Positions 10,310 to 19,149 of a DNA stretch of 64,000 nt are shown in pieces. The position numbers were made by a program, and so were the translations under genes. Each line of letters starts with the position of its first letter. The stretch's first letter is position 1. Origin of the DNA: Paracoccus sp. MA (GTDB lineage Bacteria > Pseudomonadota > Alphaproteobacteria > Rhodobacterales > Rhodobacteraceae). Where the stretch lies: the NCBI RefSeq assembly GCF_020990385.1, contig NZ_CP087599.1, positions 496,001-560,000 on the forward strand, given 5' to 3'. Below the pieces are notes generated by a model, which worked only from the letters and a program-made list of their open reading frames with translations, made no database searches and was not told where the DNA came from.

Positions 10310-11986
10310 TCAGAACAGACCTTCGACCTCGCGCGCCCCGTTCAGTCCGATCACCTCGGCCGTGGGCTTCCGAGGCAATCCGGGCATGGTCATGATCTCG
10401 CCGCAGATGACGACGACGAAACCGGCGCCGGCGGCCAGCCGCACCTCGCGGATCGGCACGGAATGGCCCTCGGGCGCGCCGCGCAGATTGGGGTCGGTGG
10501 TGAAGCTGTACTGGGTCTTGGCCATGCAGATCGGCAGATGGCCGTAGCCCTGGCCTTCCCATTCCTTCAACTGGTTGCGGATCGCGGTATCGGCCAGCAC
10601 CTCGTCGGCATAGTAGATGCGCTTGGCGATGGTCTCGATCTTGGCGAACAGCGGCAGGTCGTCGGGATAGAGCGGGGCGAATTCCGCGCCGCCCGCCTCG
10701 GCGATCTGCACGACCTTCTGCGCCAGATCGACCGCGCCCTCCGAGCCCTCGGCCCAGTGCCTGCACAGGATCGCCTCGACCCCGCGCGCCCTGGCATAAT
10801 CCTGCAGCGCCCGGATCTCGGCCTCGGTATCGCCGGCGAAATGGTTGACCGCGACGACCACCGGCACGCCGAAGGATTTCATGTTGGCGATATGGCGGCC
10901 CAGATTGGCGCAGCCCTTGCGCAGCGCCTCGACATTCTCGGCCGCCAGGTCCGCCTTGGCGACGCCGCCGTTCATCTTGAGCGCGCGCACCGTGGCGACG
11001 ATCACCGCCACGTCCGGCTTCAGCCCGGCCTTGCGGCATTTGATGTCGAAGAACTTCTCGGCCCCCAGATCGGCGCCGAAGCCGGCCTCGGTCACCACGT
11101 AATCGGCCAGTTTCAGCGCCGTGGCGGTGGCGATCACCGAATTGCAGCCATGGGCGATATTGGCGAAGGGCCCGCCATGGACGAAGGCCGGGTTGTTTTC
11201 CAGCGTCTGCACCAGGTTGGGCTGCATCGCGTCCTTCAGCAGCACGGTCATCGCGCCGTCCGCCTTGATGTCGCGGCAATAGACCGGCGTCTTGTCGCGC
11301 CGATAGGCGACGATCATGTCGCCCAGCCGCCGCCCGAGATCGTCGAGATCGGTCGCCAGGCACAGGATCGCCATGACCTCGGAGGCGACGGTGATGTCGA
11401 AGCCGGTCTCGCGCGGGAAACCGTTGGTCACGCCGCCCAGCGAACAGGTGATCTGCCGCAGCGCGCGGTCGTTCATGTCCAGCACGCGCCGCCAGACCAC
11501 GCGGCGCAGGTCGATCTGCTGCTCGTTCCCCCAATAGATGTGGTTGTCGATCATCGCCGACAGCAGGTTGTGGGCGCTGGTGATGGCGTGGAAATCGCCG
11601 GTGAAATGCAGGTTCATGTCCTCCATCGGGATCACCTGCGCATGGCCGCCGCCCGCCGCGCCGCCCTTCATGCCGAAATTCGGCCCCAGGCTCGCCTCGC
11701 GGATGCAGATGCAGGCGCGATGGCCGATGCGGTTCAGCGCGTCGCCCAGGCCGACGGTGGTGGTGGTCTTGCCCTCGCCGGCCGGGGTCGGATTGATCGC
11801 CGTGACCAGCACCAGCTTGCCCGAGGGCCGGTCGGCCAGCCGGTCGATGAATTGCTGGCTGACCTTGGCCTTGTCGTGGCCATAGGGCAGCAGGTCCTCG
11901 ACCGCGATGCCGAGCTTTGCCGCGACCTCCCCGATCGGCAGCTTGGTCGCCTTCGAGGCGATTTCTGAGTCAGTCTTGTATGCCAT
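10310..11986 (-). CDS. fhs: Formate-tetrahydrofolate ligase
   Basis: A 558-residue ATP-dependent ligase of normal family length. The P-loop [10 protein letters not shown] is at residues 67-76, followed by [27 protein letters not shown] sequence; [11 protein letters not shown] and [11 protein letters not shown] lie in the C-terminal half. It charges formate onto tetrahydrofolate, the entry of C1 units at formate oxidation level. It is the first gene of the serine-cycle operon; the promoter should lie in the long upstream leader. Confidence 0.96.
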   Translation of the reverse strand: MAYKTDSEIASKATKLPIGEVAAKLGIAVEDLLPYGHDKAKVSQQFIDRLADRPSGKLVLVTAINPTPAGEGKTTTTVGLGDALNRIGHRACICIREASLGPNFGMKGGAAGGGHAQVIPMEDMNLHFTGDFHAITSAHNLLSAMIDNHIYWGNEQQIDLRRVVWRRVLDMNDRALRQITCSLGGVTNGFPRETGFDITVASEVMAILCLATDLDDLGRRLGDMIVAYRRDKTPVYCRDIKADGAMTVLLKDAMQPNLVQTLENNPAFVHGGPFANIAHGCNSVIATATALKLADYVVTEAGFGADLGAEKFFDIKCRKAGLKPDVAVIVATVRALKMNGGVAKADLAAENVEALRKGCANLGRHIANMKSFGVPVVVAVNHFAGDTEAEIRALQDYARARGVEAILCRHWAEGSEGAVDLAQKVVQIAEAGGAEFAPLYPDDLPLFAKIETIAKRIYYADEVLADTAIRNQLKEWEGQGYGHLPICMAKTQYSFTTDPNLRGAPEGHSVPIREVRLAAGAGFVVVICGEIMTMPGLPRKPTAEVIGLNGAREVEGLF

Positions 11987-12966
11987 GCTGGTGTACTTGA
12001 TGCTGAAGGTTGCGCCGAAACGATCACCCGCAAGCCGGCTTTGCCGGCCTGCCCGGTCGGTTTCGTCAGATGCCGGAGATCCTGTGCGGCGCTGCGCGCT
12101 ACGGCACGAGCCGCCGTCAGGTCATCCGGCCGCGATGCAGTTCAAAGCCCTGGATGGGGCAGCACCGGGCATCGTTCACCAAGGCGACCAGTGTCCTGCT
12201 GGGCGCCTGTGACCTGCCGGTCACCTGGTGCCGCTGATTGTCGCCATGTCGGCATGCTGCAATGACGCATCATTTCCTCCCTTCCCCTAGCTGCCGGTGT
12301 CCGCACACAGCGTTCCCGACGAAGCCCCCCAATTGCAGGAACGATATATTGCGTCTGGCTGTCAATATTTTATTGTTTTATATCAATGAGTTGACTGGTC
12401 ACTTTGTCTGTTCTCCGCGACGCGACCGTTCGATATGCGGACATTCTGACCATGGGCAGACGGATGGGGCGGTCAAACTGGTACATTCTGTCCAAATCGC
12501 CCCTTTTCGATTGGCAGGATCGACCCGCCGTTCCATCCTGGAAAAAGGGCTCGGTGCTGCTCCGAAGGACGAATCACCCGTTCCGTCCTGATTGACTTGG
12601 CCCGGTGCTGAAAAATCGACGAGCTGCAACCCGGAAGCCGGGCCTTGGTGGAGCGGGATGACATTCGCGCCGGATTGATCCGCCGGGGATCGCGCGGCGC
12701 ACGCGCTAGGGACAAACCTCCATAGCCGGCACATGATTGCGGCCAGCGCGATTCCGGCCGGAAAGTCCTCGGAACATCTGTCGTATGGGATTGCGACGGG
12801 ACGCCCCTCCGCGCGATACGGACGACGCGCTCACCTCCGAGGCGACCAGGCGGGGGGAGTCGTGCTCAACCGCTTCACGGCTCTTGGCACCCGTCACGGA
12901 GGCGGTGGGACCAGTCCGTCCGAGGAAAGGGGAAGTCCGATCATCATCTGATTTGTGCAGCAGAGC
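11987..12966. other. Gene-free leader upstream of fhs
   Basis: I see no believable gene in this kilobase: all open frames are short, lack ribosome-binding sites and have proline/arginine-rich shadow composition. It contains two perfect short hairpins (12034-12048, 6-bp stem; 12209-12224, 6-bp stem), an AT-rich patch at 12340-12420, and at its far end an IS-like terminal sequence (12948-12967). It presumably carries the fhs operon promoter. No known riboswitch class could be matched by eye. Confidence 0.6.
12340..12420 (-). promoter_or_regulatory. AT-rich promoter/operator patch upstream of the serine-cycle operon
   Basis: This is the only clearly AT-rich stretch in the 1 kb leader. Read on the minus strand it holds TTGATATAAAACAAT and a TTGACA-like hexamer, and it contains a perfect inverted repeat CAATA-TTT-TATTG at 12363-12375. 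It lies about 375 bases upstream of the fhs start. It is a plausible site for RNA polymerase and a regulator, but no well-spaced -35/-10 pair is convincing. Confidence 0.4.
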
Positions 12967-12967
12967 C
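12948..12967 (-). repeat. Possible insertion-sequence terminal repeat
   Basis: On the minus strand the sequence reads GGCTCTGCTGCACAAATCAG, which resembles the outer ends of IS5-like or IS6-like elements. It lies exactly where the homology of the broken aminotransferase fragment ends. I find no transposase and no matching opposite end nearby, so this is either a solo end left by a deletion or a coincidence. Confidence 0.3.
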
Positions 12968-12969
12968 AT

Positions 12970-13093
12970 GCAGGATGACCGGCGACGATGTCGCGACCCT
13001 GCGCCTTCGCACGGCGGCCTTCTCGGTCTGGTGGACGATTTCCGAGATTGCCAGATCGGCGATGCGCGGCGCGCGGATGAAGCCGGTCGTCAT
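12970..13093 (-). pseudogene. 5' fragment of a class I aminotransferase
   Basis: ATG 13093 overlaps the stop of the upstream FAD oxidase (ATGA), as expected for the next gene of an operon. The first frame reads IADLAISEIVHQTEKA and, after a one-base shift, KAQGRDIVA; together these match the N-terminal helix and loop of aspartate/aminoadipate-type PLP aminotransferases. Homology stops near 12975 after about 40 residues, where an IS-like end follows. It is clearly a remnant. In this context the lost enzyme may have been 2-aminoadipate aminotransferase, but only the family is supported by sequence. Confidence 0.6.
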
Positions 13094-14415
13094 CGGGCGC
13101 CTTTTTCGGAAGAAACGGCTTTGAGGAGGGTGTTGCGGCCGGCCTCGGCCAGGTGAACCGCCTGGGCGCCGGCTTCATAAAACACCTGCTGCAACGCGCG
13201 CCAGGCGACGGGGGCAGGGCGGGTGACGGGCAGGGGCAGGTCGGATTCGGCAATCTCGCCGGCCAGCAGGGCGGCCATGCATTGCCCGAAGACGGTGCCC
13301 GGTGCGATGCCGCGGCCGTTATAGCCGCAGAAGGCGAGGACGCCGTCGTCCAGCCGGTGAAAGCGCGGCAGGTTGTCCGACGTCATGCCGATGCTGCCGA
13401 ACCATTCCTGTTCAAAACGGACCGGCCCGATCTGCGGATAAAGGCGGCGCAGCGCGGTCCTGGCCCAAGCCCGGTGCACTACCGCGCCGCCGTTCCTCAG
13501 CGCACCGACCGAGCCGAAGATCAGCCGGTTCATCCTGTCGAAGCGATAGGACAGCAGCACGTCCCTGGTGTCCCAGACACCCTGACGGCCCGGCACGATG
13601 GTCCGTGCCATATCCTCGGGCAGGGGTGTCGTCGCCATGTTGAAATAGGGCAGGACGACCTGCTCGCGGGCGATGTCCGTCATCACGAAGCGAGTATACA
13701 TGTCGGTCGCCACGACGATCCGACCCGCCTTGACCCTGCCCTTCGGGGTGCGCAGCAGCCAGCCATTGCCGCTGCGTTCCAGCGCAATGGCCGGCGTGCC
13801 GGTATGGATCGCCGCGCCCTTGGCGATGGCGGCCCGCGCAAGCCCGCGCGCATAGGCCAGAGGCTGGATGGTTCCCGCCCGTCGATCCAGCAAGGCGCCT
13901 TCGAAGGCATGGGTGCCCAGCATCTGGGCGGCCTCCTCCCTGCCCAGAAGCTCGACCGGGGCGCCGCGCTTCTGCCATTGCCGGGCGCGTTCGGCCAGTT
14001 CGTCGAATCCCTTGCGCCCCGCACCGGCATGCAGCGTGCCGACCGGCGTGGCCTCGCAATCGATGCCGTAGCGGCGTGCGATATCCCAGACCTTCGCCGG
14101 CCCCCCGCCCAGCAGATCCAGAAGCCGGTTGCCATGATCCGGCCCCAGCGTGGCGATCAGGTCTTCGGGCATCACCCACATGCCGGCATTGACCAGCCCG
14201 ACATTGCGGCCCGAGCCGCCAAAGCCGATCTGCTCGGCCTCGACGACGATGCAGCCGATGCCGCGTTCGCCCAGATGCAGCGCGGTGGAAAGGCCGGTAT
14301 AGCCGCCGCCGATGATCGCCACATCGGTCATCACCTCGCCCTCAAGCGCGTGGGTCGGCGGCGGGGCTGGTGCGGTTTTTTCCCACAGGCCGTGCGAGCG
14401 CGGATCGTTGAGCAT
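13090..14415 (-). CDS. FAD-dependent amine oxidoreductase, AmaA/PuuB-like (possible L-pipecolate oxidase)
   Basis: A DAO-family flavoenzyme of about 441 residues. It opens with NDPRSHGLWEKT, typical of the PuuB/AmaA group, followed by the dinucleotide motif VAIIGGGYTGLSTALHL and the FAD-covering GFGGSGRN. The C-terminal flavin segment is FCGYNGRGIAPGTVFG. The start is placed at the second of two tandem ATGs because GGAGG lies 4 bases upstream of it; 14418 is the alternative. It is divergent from a LysR gene and next to hglS and amaB, which in Pseudomonas accompany L-pipecolate oxidase (AmaA). Gamma-glutamylputrescine oxidation is the main alternative. Confidence 0.65.
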   Translation of the reverse strand: MLNDPRSHGLWEKTAPAPPPTHALEGEVMTDVAIIGGGYTGLSTALHLGERGIGCIVVEAEQIGFGGSGRNVGLVNAGMWVMPEDLIATLGPDHGNRLLDLLGGGPAKVWDIARRYGIDCEATPVGTLHAGAGRKGFDELAERARQWQKRGAPVELLGREEAAQMLGTHAFEGALLDRRAGTIQPLAYARGLARAAIAKGAAIHTGTPAIALERSGNGWLLRTPKGRVKAGRIVVATDMYTRFVMTDIAREQVVLPYFNMATTPLPEDMARTIVPGRQGVWDTRDVLLSYRFDRMNRLIFGSVGALRNGGAVVHRAWARTALRRLYPQIGPVRFEQEWFGSIGMTSDNLPRFHRLDDGVLAFCGYNGRGIAPGTVFGQCMAALLAGEIAESDLPLPVTRPAPVAWRALQQVFYEAGAQAVHLAEAGRNTLLKAVSSEKGAR

Positions 14416-14494
14416 CATTCCTCCCGTTTTGTCCTGAAGGCCGGTGTGGGCAGGGCCGGTTTTTTTCATCTTTATTCAGGGGTCGGGCGCCATT

Positions 14495-14508
14495 ACGCTA
14501 GCAAGCGT
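14495..14508. promoter_or_regulatory. Inverted repeat in the divergent LysR/oxidase intergenic region
   Basis: A perfect palindrome ACGCT-AGCA-AGCGT sits 5 bases before the LysR start codon and about 80 bases upstream of the divergent flavoenzyme. Its placement fits an operator for LysR autoregulation and control of the oxidase. No binding data can be inferred. Confidence 0.4.
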
Positions 14509-14513
14509 TTTGC

Positions 14514-15440
14514 ATGACATCATACCGTGGAGTCATAGCCATCCTCTCTGCCCGCCGCTTCCTTCCGTCGTTGCCATTGCTTGCGGCGTTCGATGCCGCC
14601 GCCCGAACCGGCTCGATCACCCGCGCGGCCGATGAGCTGTCGCTGACGCAATCCGCGGTCTCGCGGCAGATCAAGGCCCTGGAAGGGCAGCTGGGGGTCG
14701 AGCTGTTCGTCCGTGAGAAGCAGAAGATACGCCTGACCCTGGGCGGCATGGTCTATGCGCGGGAAATCCGCGATGCGCTGGCCAGGATCTCGAACGCTTC
14801 GCTGAACCTGCGGGCCAACCCGTCCGGCGGCTCGCTGACGCTGGGTGTGCCGCCGACATTCGGCGCGCGCTGGCTGACGCCGCGATTGCCGCGATTCGTC
14901 GCGCGCCACCCCGAGGTGATGCTGAACGTCCTCAGCCGGCCGACGAAGTTCGACTTCAGCCAGGACATCATCGACGCCGCCATCTATTTCGGCCCGCCGC
15001 AATGGACCGGCGCCAGGATGGTGGCGCTGCGCGCCGAAGTCACCGTGCCGGTCTGCGCGCCGCAGATGATGGAGCGTTTCCGGTTTCGCGAGCCCCACGA
15101 CATCCGCTTGGCGCCGCTGCTGCATCTGACCACCAGGCCGGATGCGTGGGAATGCTGGTTGCGTCATTACGGGGTGGATGATCAGGCGGTTTACGGCATG
15201 CTGTTCGATCAGTTCACGACGCTGTTCGAAGCGGCGGCGGCGGGTCTCGGTATCGCCTTGCTGCCCCGATTCATGTTCGAAGATGAGCTGCGCAAGGGCC
15301 GCATCGTCGAGGCGCTGCCCTTGGCCTTGGAAAGCGTGGAAGCCTATCATCTGTGCTGGCCCGAGGATCGCGGCACGCATCACCCTCTGATCCTGTTTCG
15401 CGACTGGCTGATGGAAGAAACGGCCGCTGATCGTCCGTAA
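14514..15440 (+). CDS. LysR-family transcriptional regulator
   Basis: A 308-residue regulator with an N-terminal winged HTH (LLAAFDAAARTGSITRAADELSLTQSAVSRQIKALE-type region) and a C-terminal substrate-binding domain; the sequence resembles the GcvA subgroup (LPSLPLLAAFDAAART). It is divergent from the AmaA-like oxidase and upstream of hglS. In Pseudomonas a LysR gene lies between amaB and the hglS homologue, so it may respond to a lysine-derived intermediate. The start lacks a good ribosome-binding site; no better downstream start is visible before the HTH. Confidence 0.85.
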   Translation: MTSYRGVIAILSARRFLPSLPLLAAFDAAARTGSITRAADELSLTQSAVSRQIKALEGQLGVELFVREKQKIRLTLGGMVYAREIRDALARISNASLNLRANPSGGSLTLGVPPTFGARWLTPRLPRFVARHPEVMLNVLSRPTKFDFSQDIIDAAIYFGPPQWTGARMVALRAEVTVPVCAPQMMERFRFREPHDIRLAPLLHLTTRPDAWECWLRHYGVDDQAVYGMLFDQFTTLFEAAAAGLGIALLPRFMFEDELRKGRIVEALPLALESVEAYHLCWPEDRGTHHPLILFRDWLMEETAADRP

Positions 15441-15681
15441 GGGTCCGCGGGCGATCATGCCGATCGGACATGCGTTCAGATCGGTTCCCTGATTATTCGG
15501 CAAGGGTCCTGCTGCGTCGCTGGTCTGCGATTTCAGCAGCATGATCCGCCTTGTCGAACGCGCCCCGGATGGCAGGCCCGGATCAGAGTCATTCCCGGCT
15601 GGCATGATGTCAGCCCCAATCAACGAAGGCCGCGCCGGATCGCTCGTGCTATCCAAGGCACCACAGAGAAAGGAGCGTCCC

Positions 15682-17070
15682 ATGAGCGCCGGCATCCATA
15701 TCAGCCCCGACACGATCCGCAGCCGCTTTTCGGCGGCCATGTCCGCCATGTATCGCGACGAGGTGCCCGCCTATGGCACGCTGATGGACCTGGTGGCCGG
15801 GGTGAATGACGAAACCCTTGCCGCGGACCCGGCCGAACGTGCGCGACTTGAGGAGGTCGACGACCTTGCCCGCATTTCCGAGGAACGCCACGGCGCCATC
15901 CGGCTTGGCACCGCCGAGGAACTGCACATCATGCGGCGGCTGTTTGCCGTGATGGGGATGCATCCGGTCGGCTATTACGATCTGTCCGAGGCGGGCGTGC
16001 CGGTCCATTCCACCGCCTTCCGCCCGGTCGGGGCCGAGGCGCTGAAGCGCAATCCGTTCCGCGTCTTTACCTCGCTGCTGCGGCTGGACCTGATCGAGGA
16101 TGACGCCCTGCGGGCCGAGGCGGCGCGGCTTCTGTCAGGACGCCGGATTTTCACGCGAGGCTGCCTGGACCTGATCGAGCATGCTGAAGCCCAGGGCGGT
16201 CTGACCGATGCCGAAGCCGGGCGTTTCGTGACCGAGGCGCTGGAAACCTTCCGCTGGCAGCCGCACGCGAATGTCGGCCATGACATGTATCGCCGGCTGC
16301 ATGACGCCCATCGGCTGATCGCCGATGTGGTGTCCTTCAAGGGGCCGCATATCAACCACCTGACCCCGCGGACGCTGGACATCGACAAGGTGCAGGCCCG
16401 GATGCCTGCCCGCGGCATCACGCCCAAGGCCGTGGTCGAAGGCCCGCCCACGCGCAAATGCCCGATCCTGCTGCGCCAGACCTCGTTCAAGGCGCTGGAA
16501 GAGCCGGTCCTGTTCCGCGCGGGCGAGGATTGGCAGGAAGGCTCGCACACCGCCCGCTTTGGCGAGATCGAACAGCGCGGCGTGGCGCTGACCCCCAAGG
16601 GGCGGGCACTTTACGACCGCCTGCTGAGCCAGACCCGCCGGCGTTGGCGCCCGGCGGCGGACGGCTCGAATGCATCCGAATACATGGCCGCACTGACCGA
16701 GGCCTTTGCCGCTTTCCCCGACGATTGGGCAAGCCTGCGCGCCGAAGGTCTGGCCTATTTCACCTATGCGCCGACCGAAAAGGGTCTGGCCGCAGGGGCA
16801 GGGGGGAAGGATCTCGAAACGCTGATCGCGCAAGGCGCGCTGCGTTACGATCCGATCATCTATGAGGATTTCCTGCCCGTCAGCGCCGCCGGAATCTTCC
16901 AGTCGAACCTGGGCGATGATGCGGCGCAGGATTTCGCGGCCAGCCCCAGCCAGCGGCGGTTCGAAGCCGATCTGGGGGCAGCCGTTCTGAACGAGTTCGA
17001 TCATTACGCCGCCGTCCAGTGCGCTTCGCTGGACGCAAGCCTCAAGGCGCTGGACGGACTTGCCGCATGA
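15682..17070 (+). CDS. hglS: 2-oxoadipate dioxygenase/decarboxylase (D-2-hydroxyglutarate synthase)
   Basis: A 462-residue DUF1338/YdcJ family protein. The family converts 2-oxoadipate and O2 to D-2-hydroxyglutarate and CO2 in D-lysine/aminoadipate catabolism. Likely iron ligands are His70 (EERHGAIRLG, with Arg74 for the substrate), His226 (GPHINHLTPRTLDID) and Glu295 (ARFGEIEQRG); these match the positions known from Pseudomonas HglS. The start at 15682 follows AGGAG with good spacing; the longer open frame adds an unlikely leader. The stop overlaps the ATG of the next gene. Confidence 0.9.
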   Translation: MSAGIHISPDTIRSRFSAAMSAMYRDEVPAYGTLMDLVAGVNDETLAADPAERARLEEVDDLARISEERHGAIRLGTAEELHIMRRLFAVMGMHPVGYYDLSEAGVPVHSTAFRPVGAEALKRNPFRVFTSLLRLDLIEDDALRAEAARLLSGRRIFTRGCLDLIEHAEAQGGLTDAEAGRFVTEALETFRWQPHANVGHDMYRRLHDAHRLIADVVSFKGPHINHLTPRTLDIDKVQARMPARGITPKAVVEGPPTRKCPILLRQTSFKALEEPVLFRAGEDWQEGSHTARFGEIEQRGVALTPKGRALYDRLLSQTRRRWRPAADGSNASEYMAALTEAFAAFPDDWASLRAEGLAYFTYAPTEKGLAAGAGGKDLETLIAQGALRYDPIIYEDFLPVSAAGIFQSNLGDDAAQDFAASPSQRRFEADLGAAVLNEFDHYAAVQCASLDASLKALDGLAA

Positions 17071-17564
17071 GCGTGACGGCCCTGGACGAGTTGCACGCCT
17101 TGCTGGGGCCGCGCGGCATGCTGACCGCGCCGGATCAGATGCTGTCCTACGAGACCGGCGCGCGCTATGATCGCGGCCATGTGCTGGCGGTGCTGCGGCC
17201 CGCCGGCACGGAGGACGTGTCCCGCGCGCTGAAAATCTGCGCGCGGGATGGGCTGCATGTCGTCGCACAGGCGGGCAATACCGGGCTCGTTTCCGGCTCG
17301 ACCCCCGATGACAGCGGCCGGCAGGTCGTGCTGAGCGTGGAGCGGGTGATCGCCACCGATCCGGCGCAGGAGGCGCAGCTGCGCGACTGGGTGATCGAGG
17401 TGACCCGCCGCGAATTTGGCGGCAGCTTCAGCGCCGAACATGCCCTCGGCCGCAAGAACCAGCACTGGTATGACCTTTACACGCCCGAGCCGCAGCGCCG
17501 CCTTGCAAATGCCCTGCCTGGGCAGACGGCGCCCGCCGGGCTCGGCGTGGTGAAATTCGGATGA
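17067..17564 (+). pseudogene. D-2-hydroxyglutarate dehydrogenase-type FAD oxidase with large internal deletion
   Basis: The frame encodes only 165 residues. Residues 1-94 match the start of the FAD/FMN-containing (GlcD/D2HGDH) family, including VVAQAGNTGLVSGSTPD, the beginning of the FAD-binding domain. From about residue 100 the sequence jumps to the family C-terminus: FGGSFSAEHALGRKN and a YDLYTPEP tail. Roughly 300 central residues, including most of the FAD-binding domain and active site, are missing, yet the frame is intact at the junction (around 17345-17370). Start and stop overlap hglS and amaB, so the operon structure survived. It cannot be an active dehydrogenase; a small stable protein is possible. 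Confidence 0.82.
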
Positions 17565-17581
17565 CAGAAGAGGAAGAACCC

Positions 17582-19099
17582 ATGTCCCAATCCATCGCCG
17601 CCCGCACGACCGACTTGCTGACCCGCCTTGGCGTGGCGTCCGATGCCTGTACCGGCGGCACCCTGGCCAGTTTTTCGCCGGTCACGGGCGAGGAGGTCGC
17701 CCGGCTGAAGGCCCACAGCGCCGAGGATACGCAGCAGGCCATCGCCAGCGCCCGCGCGGCCTTCGAGGCATGGCGCACCGTCCCCGCCCCGCGTCGGGGC
17801 GAACTGGTTCGCCTGCTGGGCGAGGAACTGCGCGCCGCCAAGGATGATCTGGGCCAGCTCGTATCCATCGAGGCGGGCAAGATCCCGTCCGAGGGCCTGG
17901 GCGAGGTGCAGGAGATGATCGACATCTGCGACTTTGCCGTGGGCCTCTCCCGGCAGCTTTACGGCCTGACCATCGCCTCGGAACGTCCCGGCCACCGGAT
18001 GATGGAGACATGGCACCCGCTTGGCGTCGTCGGCGTCATCTCGGCCTTCAACTTCCCGGTCGCGGTCTGGTCGTGGAATGCCGCGCTGGCGCTGGTCTGC
18101 GGCAATGCCGTGGTCTGGAAGCCTTCGGAAAAAACCCCGCTGACGGCACTGGCCACCCAGGCCATCTTCGAGCGCGCGCTGAAACGCTTCGGCGATGCGC
18201 CGAAGGGCCTCAGCCATGTGCTGATCGGCGGCCCCGACATCGGCGCGGCTCTGGTCGCCAGCCATGACGTGCCGCTGATCTCGGCCACCGGTTCGACCCG
18301 CATGGGCCGGATCGTCGGTCCGAAGGTTGCGGAACGCTTTGGCCGCTCGATCCTGGAACTGGGCGGCAACAATGCCGGCATCGTCTGCCCCTCGGCCGAC
18401 CTGGACATGGCGCTGCGCGCGATTGCCTTCGGCGCGATGGGCACGGCCGGCCAGCGCTGCACGACGTTGCGCCGGCTGTTCGTCCATGAATCGGTCTACG
18501 ACAGGCTGGTGCCCCGGCTGATCAAGGCTTATCGCTCGGTCAGCATCGGCAACCCGCTGGACAGCGGCGCGCTGGTCGGCCCGCTGGTGGATCGCCAAGC
18601 CTTCGAGGCGATGCAGAATGCGCTGGAGGCCGCACAGGCCGCCGGCGGGACGGTGCATGGCGGCGAGCGCGTGCCGGTCGGGCCCGATACCGCCTTCTAC
18701 GCCCGTCCGGCACTGGTCGAGATGCCCGAACAGACCGGGCCGGTGCTGGAGGAAACCTTCGCCCCGATCCTCTATGTGATGAAATACAGCGATCTGGCCG
18801 AGGCGATCCGCCTGCATAACGCGGTGGGGGCGGGTCTTTCGTCGTCGATCTTCACGCTGGATCTGCGCGAGGCCGAAACCTTCGTATCGGCCGCAGGTTC
18901 GGATTGCGGCATCGCGAATGTCAATATCGGCACTTCGGGCGCCGAGATCGGCGGGGCGTTTGGCGGCGAGAAAGAGACCGGCGGCGGGCGCGAAAGCGGA
19001 TCGGACGCCTGGAAGGGCTATATGCGCCGCCAGACCAATACCATCAACTACTCGACCGCATTGCCGCTGGCGCAGGGCGTCGTCTTCGACATCGAATGA
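17582..19099 (+). CDS. amaB: 2-aminoadipate semialdehyde / piperideine-6-carboxylate dehydrogenase (ALDH7 type)
   Basis: A 505-residue NAD-dependent aldehyde dehydrogenase of the antiquitin (ALDH7A1) group. Catalytic Cys293 is in GTAGQRCTTLRRL, general base Glu259 in LELGGNNAG, and Asn157 in ISAFNFPV. The GCIANVNIGTSGAEIGGAFG-like C-terminal region carries the ALDH7 recognition features. It oxidises the semialdehyde formed from pipecolate-derived piperideine-6-carboxylate to 2-aminoadipate. Start 17582 is favoured over 17561 because GAGGAAG precedes it. It is the last gene of the hglS operon. Confidence 0.9.
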   Translation: MSQSIAARTTDLLTRLGVASDACTGGTLASFSPVTGEEVARLKAHSAEDTQQAIASARAAFEAWRTVPAPRRGELVRLLGEELRAAKDDLGQLVSIEAGKIPSEGLGEVQEMIDICDFAVGLSRQLYGLTIASERPGHRMMETWHPLGVVGVISAFNFPVAVWSWNAALALVCGNAVVWKPSEKTPLTALATQAIFERALKRFGDAPKGLSHVLIGGPDIGAALVASHDVPLISATGSTRMGRIVGPKVAERFGRSILELGGNNAGIVCPSADLDMALRAIAFGAMGTAGQRCTTLRRLFVHESVYDRLVPRLIKAYRSVSIGNPLDSGALVGPLVDRQAFEAMQNALEAAQAAGGTVHGGERVPVGPDTAFYARPALVEMPEQTGPVLEETFAPILYVMKYSDLAEAIRLHNAVGAGLSSSIFTLDLREAETFVSAAGSDCGIANVNIGTSGAEIGGAFGGEKETGGGRESGSDAWKGYMRRQTNTINYSTALPLAQGVVFDIE

Positions 19100-19149
19100 G
19101 GCGGTGCGCCGTTTGGGGAAAGGGTGTGGGCCGCCTGTGGAGCCGGTCC

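Noticed and set aside
12001..12300. Possible folate-linked (ZTP) riboswitch upstream of fhs
   Set aside because: A short GTGACCGGC stretch resembles part of the class, but the other conserved part could not be found at a suitable distance, so it was not called.
12238..12591. 117-codon open frame in the fhs leader
   Set aside because: It has no ribosome-binding site or motif and crosses the AT-rich promoter-like patch.
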